In this document: positions 5,341 through 7,333 of the stretch, in pieces
Position numbering within the stretch: the stretch's first letter is position 1
Layout of the letters: each line of letters begins with the position of its first letter
Assembly (NCBI GenBank): GCA_947499775.1
Contig: CANMPY010000087.1
Span: 1 to 7,333, forward strand
Length of the DNA stretch: 7,333 nucleotides
From: Bacteroidota bacterium
Lineage (GTDB): Bacteria; Bacteroidota; Bacteroidia; NS11-12g; UBA9320
Reading direction: 5' to 3'
Made by a program: the position numbers and the translations under genes
The notes under the pieces: generated by a model
Seen by the model: the letters and a program-made list of their open reading frames with translations, nothing else
Databases searched by the model: none
What the model was told of the DNA's origin: nothing

Positions 5341-6249
5341 ATGATTAAGCCCGCAGAAATACAGCAAAAAGCAAGAACTGTTGGCGTTCGTGACCAGCAG
5401 ATTGAAAAAGATTATATTCTTTCATGGATATTAAAAGGCATTGCACAACATGAACCGCTTTCAAAAGGTATCGTGTTTAAAGGAGGAACTGTTTTAAAGA
5501 AAATTTATTTTAAAGATTACCGATTTTCAGAAGACTTGGATTTTACCCTAATCAATAATGAAACCTTCGCAAAAAAAGACATTGACGAAGTACATACCAA
5601 TAAAAATGAAGGTTCGATTGAGCCATTAAAAAACAAAATATCACTCAATCAAATTTCTAATGAACAAATTTTTGAATGGTTTAGGGAAACCTTTGACTAT
5701 GTGAAGGAGGAAGCCAATATTCCACTCGAAATCATTGACCCCAATAGCTATGGTGGCGAACGTGACGCTGGCGGTATTAACTTTTATATAAACTATATCG
5801 GACCCCTTGGTGGACAAGGAAATAACAAGCGGGTAAAGATTGACATTTCGAGAAGCGAATACCTGGTTTTTGAACCAGTAATGAAAGATGTTTTTCTTAG
5901 CTATTCTGATATGGATGAACACCAACTTTTGTGTTATCCATTGGAGGAAGTATTAGTGGAAAAAATGCGGTCGGTGATGCAAAGAATGCAAGCCCGTGAT
6001 TTTTACGACATATGGTATTTGTTGGAACAACACGGTATGGATATTGCTTTTTATTGGAACCAATTCGAAGCAAAGTGCAAAAGCAAAGAATTAAATCATA
6101 CAGATTTTCCAAAGAAATTAGCCAAGCGACTGCCACAATACAAAGGTCGTTGGCAAAGTTCAATGAGAGAACAAATAAAAAACTTGCCCGACTTTGAAAA
6201 AGTAGAACGTGAAGTGCAAAGACATTTAAAGAAACTGAACCTGAAATGA
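5341..6249 (+). CDS. abiEii: AbiEii/AbiGii family nucleotidyltransferase toxin (type IV toxin-antitoxin)
   Basis: A 302-residue toxin of the DNA polymerase beta-like nucleotidyltransferase superfamily. Motif I is visible as FKGGTVLKK (46-54) followed by RFSEDLDFTL (61-70), with D65 and D67 as likely metal ligands. A second acidic site is KRVKIDIS (163-170) with D168. The helical part carries PLEEVLVEKMRSVMQRMQARDFYDIWYL (200-227), with K208, R219, D220 and D223 in the family-typical pattern. AbiEii proteins arrest growth, with GTP preference or tRNA nucleotidyl transfer reported for relatives, and act in abortive infection against phage. All key residues are present, so the toxin looks active and must be held by the upstream AbiEi. 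The likely co-transcribed pair is bounded by 106-bp repeats, the second starting 57 bp after this stop. Confidence 0.92.
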   Translation: MIKPAEIQQKARTVGVRDQQIEKDYILSWILKGIAQHEPLSKGIVFKGGTVLKKIYFKDYRFSEDLDFTLINNETFAKKDIDEVHTNKNEGSIEPLKNKISLNQISNEQIFEWFRETFDYVKEEANIPLEIIDPNSYGGERDAGGINFYINYIGPLGGQGNNKRVKIDISRSEYLVFEPVMKDVFLSYSDMDEHQLLCYPLEEVLVEKMRSVMQRMQARDFYDIWYLLEQHGMDIAFYWNQFEAKCKSKELNHTDFPKKLAKRLPQYKGRWQSSMREQIKNLPDFEKVEREVQRHLKKLNLK

Positions 6250-6274
6250 GCAAAATTTAATTTAGTATTGTGCT

Positions 6275-6290
6275 AAAGTTGGGAAGCTTT
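6275..6290 (+). terminator. Weak hairpin after abiEii
   Basis: AAAGTT-GGGA-AGCTTT can form a 6-bp stem (one G-T pair) 26 bp after the toxin stop. No T-tract follows, so termination here is doubtful. The hairpin at 6311-6328 inside the right repeat is an equally possible transcript end. Confidence 0.25.
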
Positions 6291-6305
6291 CACACTACTC
6301 TTCTA

Positions 6306-6411
6306 CAAAATAAAAGGAGACACTTTTAAGTCTACGCATCGCCAAAAATGATGTTTTGTATCTTTATTGTCAGGTTTATCCTGACTATTTAACTATGAAT
6401 GATAATATTTT
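6306..6411 (+). repeat. 106-bp direct repeat, right copy, flanking the AbiE module
   Basis: Second copy of 4267-4372, with four substitutions. Its hairpin is TAAAAG/CTTTTA (6311-6316 and 6323-6328), shortened by the change at 6322. The -7-like TATCTTTA (6359-6366), the operator (6369-6385) and ATG 6395 are all kept; the mini-ORF reads MNDNILS and stops at 6416-6418. Homologous recombination between the copies would remove abiEi and abiEii exactly and leave one repeat. Confidence 0.9.
6369..6385 (+). promoter_or_regulatory. Operator copy 3 (candidate AbiEi site) in right repeat
   Basis: GTCAGGTTTATCCTGAC has perfect 6-bp arms around 5 nt. TCAGG begins 25 bp before ATG 6395, as in the other two copies. 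It differs from copy 1 at one central base. Confidence 0.55.
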
Positions 6412-6449
6412 GTCCTAAAATAAGTTTACACAAAAAAGTGAAAACGCCC

Positions 6450-6517
6450 ATAGCAACAGCATAAATAATTATTAAAAAACAAAGCAAAATGCTGTTGAAT
6501 ATTTTGAATAAAAGAAA
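6450..6517 (+). pseudogene. Second, smaller higB-type toxin fragment
   Basis: Bases 6467-6492 match 3722-3747 in the higB remnant at 25 of 26 positions, and 6495-6508 match 3778-3791 exactly. The 30 nt between these blocks in the first copy is replaced by 2 nt here. The first block encodes IIKKQSKM in both copies. A diverged match to the VTTH-coding stretch extends upstream to about 6450 (ATAGCAACA). The fragment covers only the toxin C-terminal region, has a frameshifting deletion and is not followed by an antitoxin. It cannot encode a product. Confidence 0.65.
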
Positions 6518-6535
6518 AAAGTTAATTAAAAATTC

Positions 6536-6543
6536 TACTTTTG
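6536..6543 (+). promoter_or_regulatory. -7 promoter box upstream of the HNH gene
   Basis: TACTTTTG is an exact TAnnTTTG match 71 bp before the ATG at 6615. No TTTG is found at the -33 spacing. It is the only consensus box in this gap apart from the imperfect one in the right repeat. Confidence 0.45.
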
Positions 6544-6614
6544 ATTTGTAATTAATAGGGGAAGTTTACACAATTGCGGCTGTTTAAATTCCCTTAATCA
6601 AAAAGAAATAAATA

Positions 6615-7333
6615 ATGGGTACAAATCTTTGGACAAGGGATGAATTAATCCTTGCTTTTAATCTTTACCTGAAATTGCCATTCGGTAAATTGCATAGTCG
6701 CACACCTGAGATAATTCACCTGGCAAATATTATCGGAAGAACTCCAGATTCCGTTGCAATTCGTTTGTCAAACTTTGCTCATGTTGACCCTTATCATCAG
6801 CAAAGAGGAGTTAAGGGAATGTCGGGAGGAAGGAAGCAAGTTGAACCAATCTGGAATGAATTTTTTAATGATAAAGAGAAATTAGTTTTTGAGAGTGAGA
6901 GAATTTTAGCTGAAAAAGAAAACATGACTGTTGAAATGAAGTTTGCTGAAATTCTTTATGATACTAAAGGCCTAAAAGGCGAAACAAAAATCAGAGAAGT
7001 TAAAGCAAGAGTAAATCAAAATTTTTTCAGGCAAGTTGTTGTTGCGAATTATTCAGGCAAATGTGCAATCTCTGGAATTGATATTCCTGATTTGCTTGTA
7101 GCAAGTCATATAATTCCTTGGTCCAAGAATGAGGAAGAAAGATTAAATCCTGAAAACGGCATTTGCTTATCACCTTTGTATGACCAGGCCTTTGACAAAG
7201 GATTCATTGGTATCAATGATAAATTTGAAGTGCTTATTTCTGCTGCATTGAAGAAAAAAGAAAAGGAGAATTATTACCCTAAATATTTTTCTCACTTGTC
7301 TGGAACAAAACTTTTTCTTCCAAAGAAATATCA
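6615..7333 (+). CDS. HNH endonuclease, 3' end beyond the window
   Basis: The frame is open from ATG 6615 to the window edge (239 codons), so the C-terminus is missing. The N-terminal part (about 5-60: LWTRDELILAFNLYLKLPFG, then GRTPDSVAIRLSNFAHVDP) looks like the small helical DNA-binding module found in a group of bacterial HNH proteins. The nuclease domain is at about 138-200: YSGKCAISG (146-154), SHIIPW with H165, NPENGICLSPLYDQAFDKGFI with N181, D190 and D194. That is the H...N...D/H pattern of the HNH_2-type beta-beta-alpha metal fold. Such proteins are often restriction-like or defence nucleases, and the neighbouring toxin-antitoxin genes fit that, but the substrate is unknown. The A-rich leader before the ATG fits Bacteroidota initiation. 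No partner methylase is within the window. Confidence 0.85.
   Translation, partial: MGTNLWTRDELILAFNLYLKLPFGKLHSRTPEIIHLANIIGRTPDSVAIRLSNFAHVDPYHQQRGVKGMSGGRKQVEPIWNEFFNDKEKLVFESERILAEKENMTVEMKFAEILYDTKGLKGETKIREVKARVNQNFFRQVVVANYSGKCAISGIDIPDLLVASHIIPWSKNEEERLNPENGICLSPLYDQAFDKGFIGINDKFEVLISAALKKKEKENYYPKYFSHLSGTKLFLPKKY

Larger units (their letters stand above)
6422..6573. repeat. Pair of 12-bp direct repeats bracketing the second higB fragment
   Basis: AAGTTTACACAA occurs at 6422-6433 and 6562-6573, 140 bp apart, on either side of the small higB-like fragment. They may be a target duplication, a deletion footprint or chance in AT-rich DNA. Confidence 0.45.

Noticed and set aside
5641..6253. 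Minus-strand open frames under abiEii and a short plus-strand frame at 6012-6197
   Set aside because: They are shadows of the intact abiEii coding sequence, whose catalytic motifs span the same DNA.
4267..6411. Insertion sequence or integrative element with att sites
   Set aside because: No transposase or integrase lies between the repeats, no target duplication flanks them, and the terminal AAAATA/TATTTT match is only 6 bp of AT-rich sequence.
1..7333. tRNA, rRNA or riboswitch elements
   Set aside because: No cloverleaf, rRNA signature or recognisable aptamer core was seen on either strand by eye.

Overview
The window is AT-rich DNA that looks like Bacteroidota chromosome. The signs are Bacteroidota-type -7 promoter boxes (TAnnTTTG) ahead of several genes, A-rich leaders instead of strong Shine-Dalgarno sites, an exported DUF4468-like protein, a conserved small 'DGWPHW' protein and a ceramidase that fits sphingolipid-containing Bacteroidota. 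The genus cannot be named from this sequence alone.

The left half (about 1-3550) reads as ordinary chromosome. It holds a small conserved protein of unknown function (+), a convergent exported class V aminotransferase-fold PLP enzyme (-), a short putative zinc-ribbon protein (+), a membrane alkaline-ceramidase/CREST-family hydrolase (-) and a secreted DUF4468-like protein (-). The last two lie head-to-tail and may be co-transcribed.

The right half (about 3550-7333) is an accessory toxin-antitoxin and defence-type region. It begins with a decayed RelE/HigB-type toxin gene that has an internal deletion and an in-frame stop. Its stop overlaps the start of an XRE/HigA-type antitoxin by ATGA, and the antitoxin itself ends at a premature-looking TAA. 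Next comes an AbiE type IV module, abiEi (antitoxin/regulator) and abiEii (nucleotidyltransferase toxin). The module is bracketed by two 106-bp direct repeats that are 102/106 identical and 2039 bp apart. Each repeat carries a terminator-like hairpin, a -7-like box, an inverted-repeat operator and a 7-codon mini-ORF. A third copy of the operator sits in the abiEi leader, and in all three the operator-to-ATG spacing is exactly 25 bp. Downstream of the second repeat is another, smaller fragment of the same higB-type toxin gene. An HNH endonuclease gene then runs off the window end.

No clearly new enzymatic system is visible. The most interesting structure is the repeat and operator architecture: AbiE appears to sit in a repeat-bounded cassette that duplicates its own regulatory leader, inside nested fragments of a dead HigBA system. 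This suggests repeated gain and loss of toxin-antitoxin modules at one site, and possibly AbiEi control of sites outside its own promoter.
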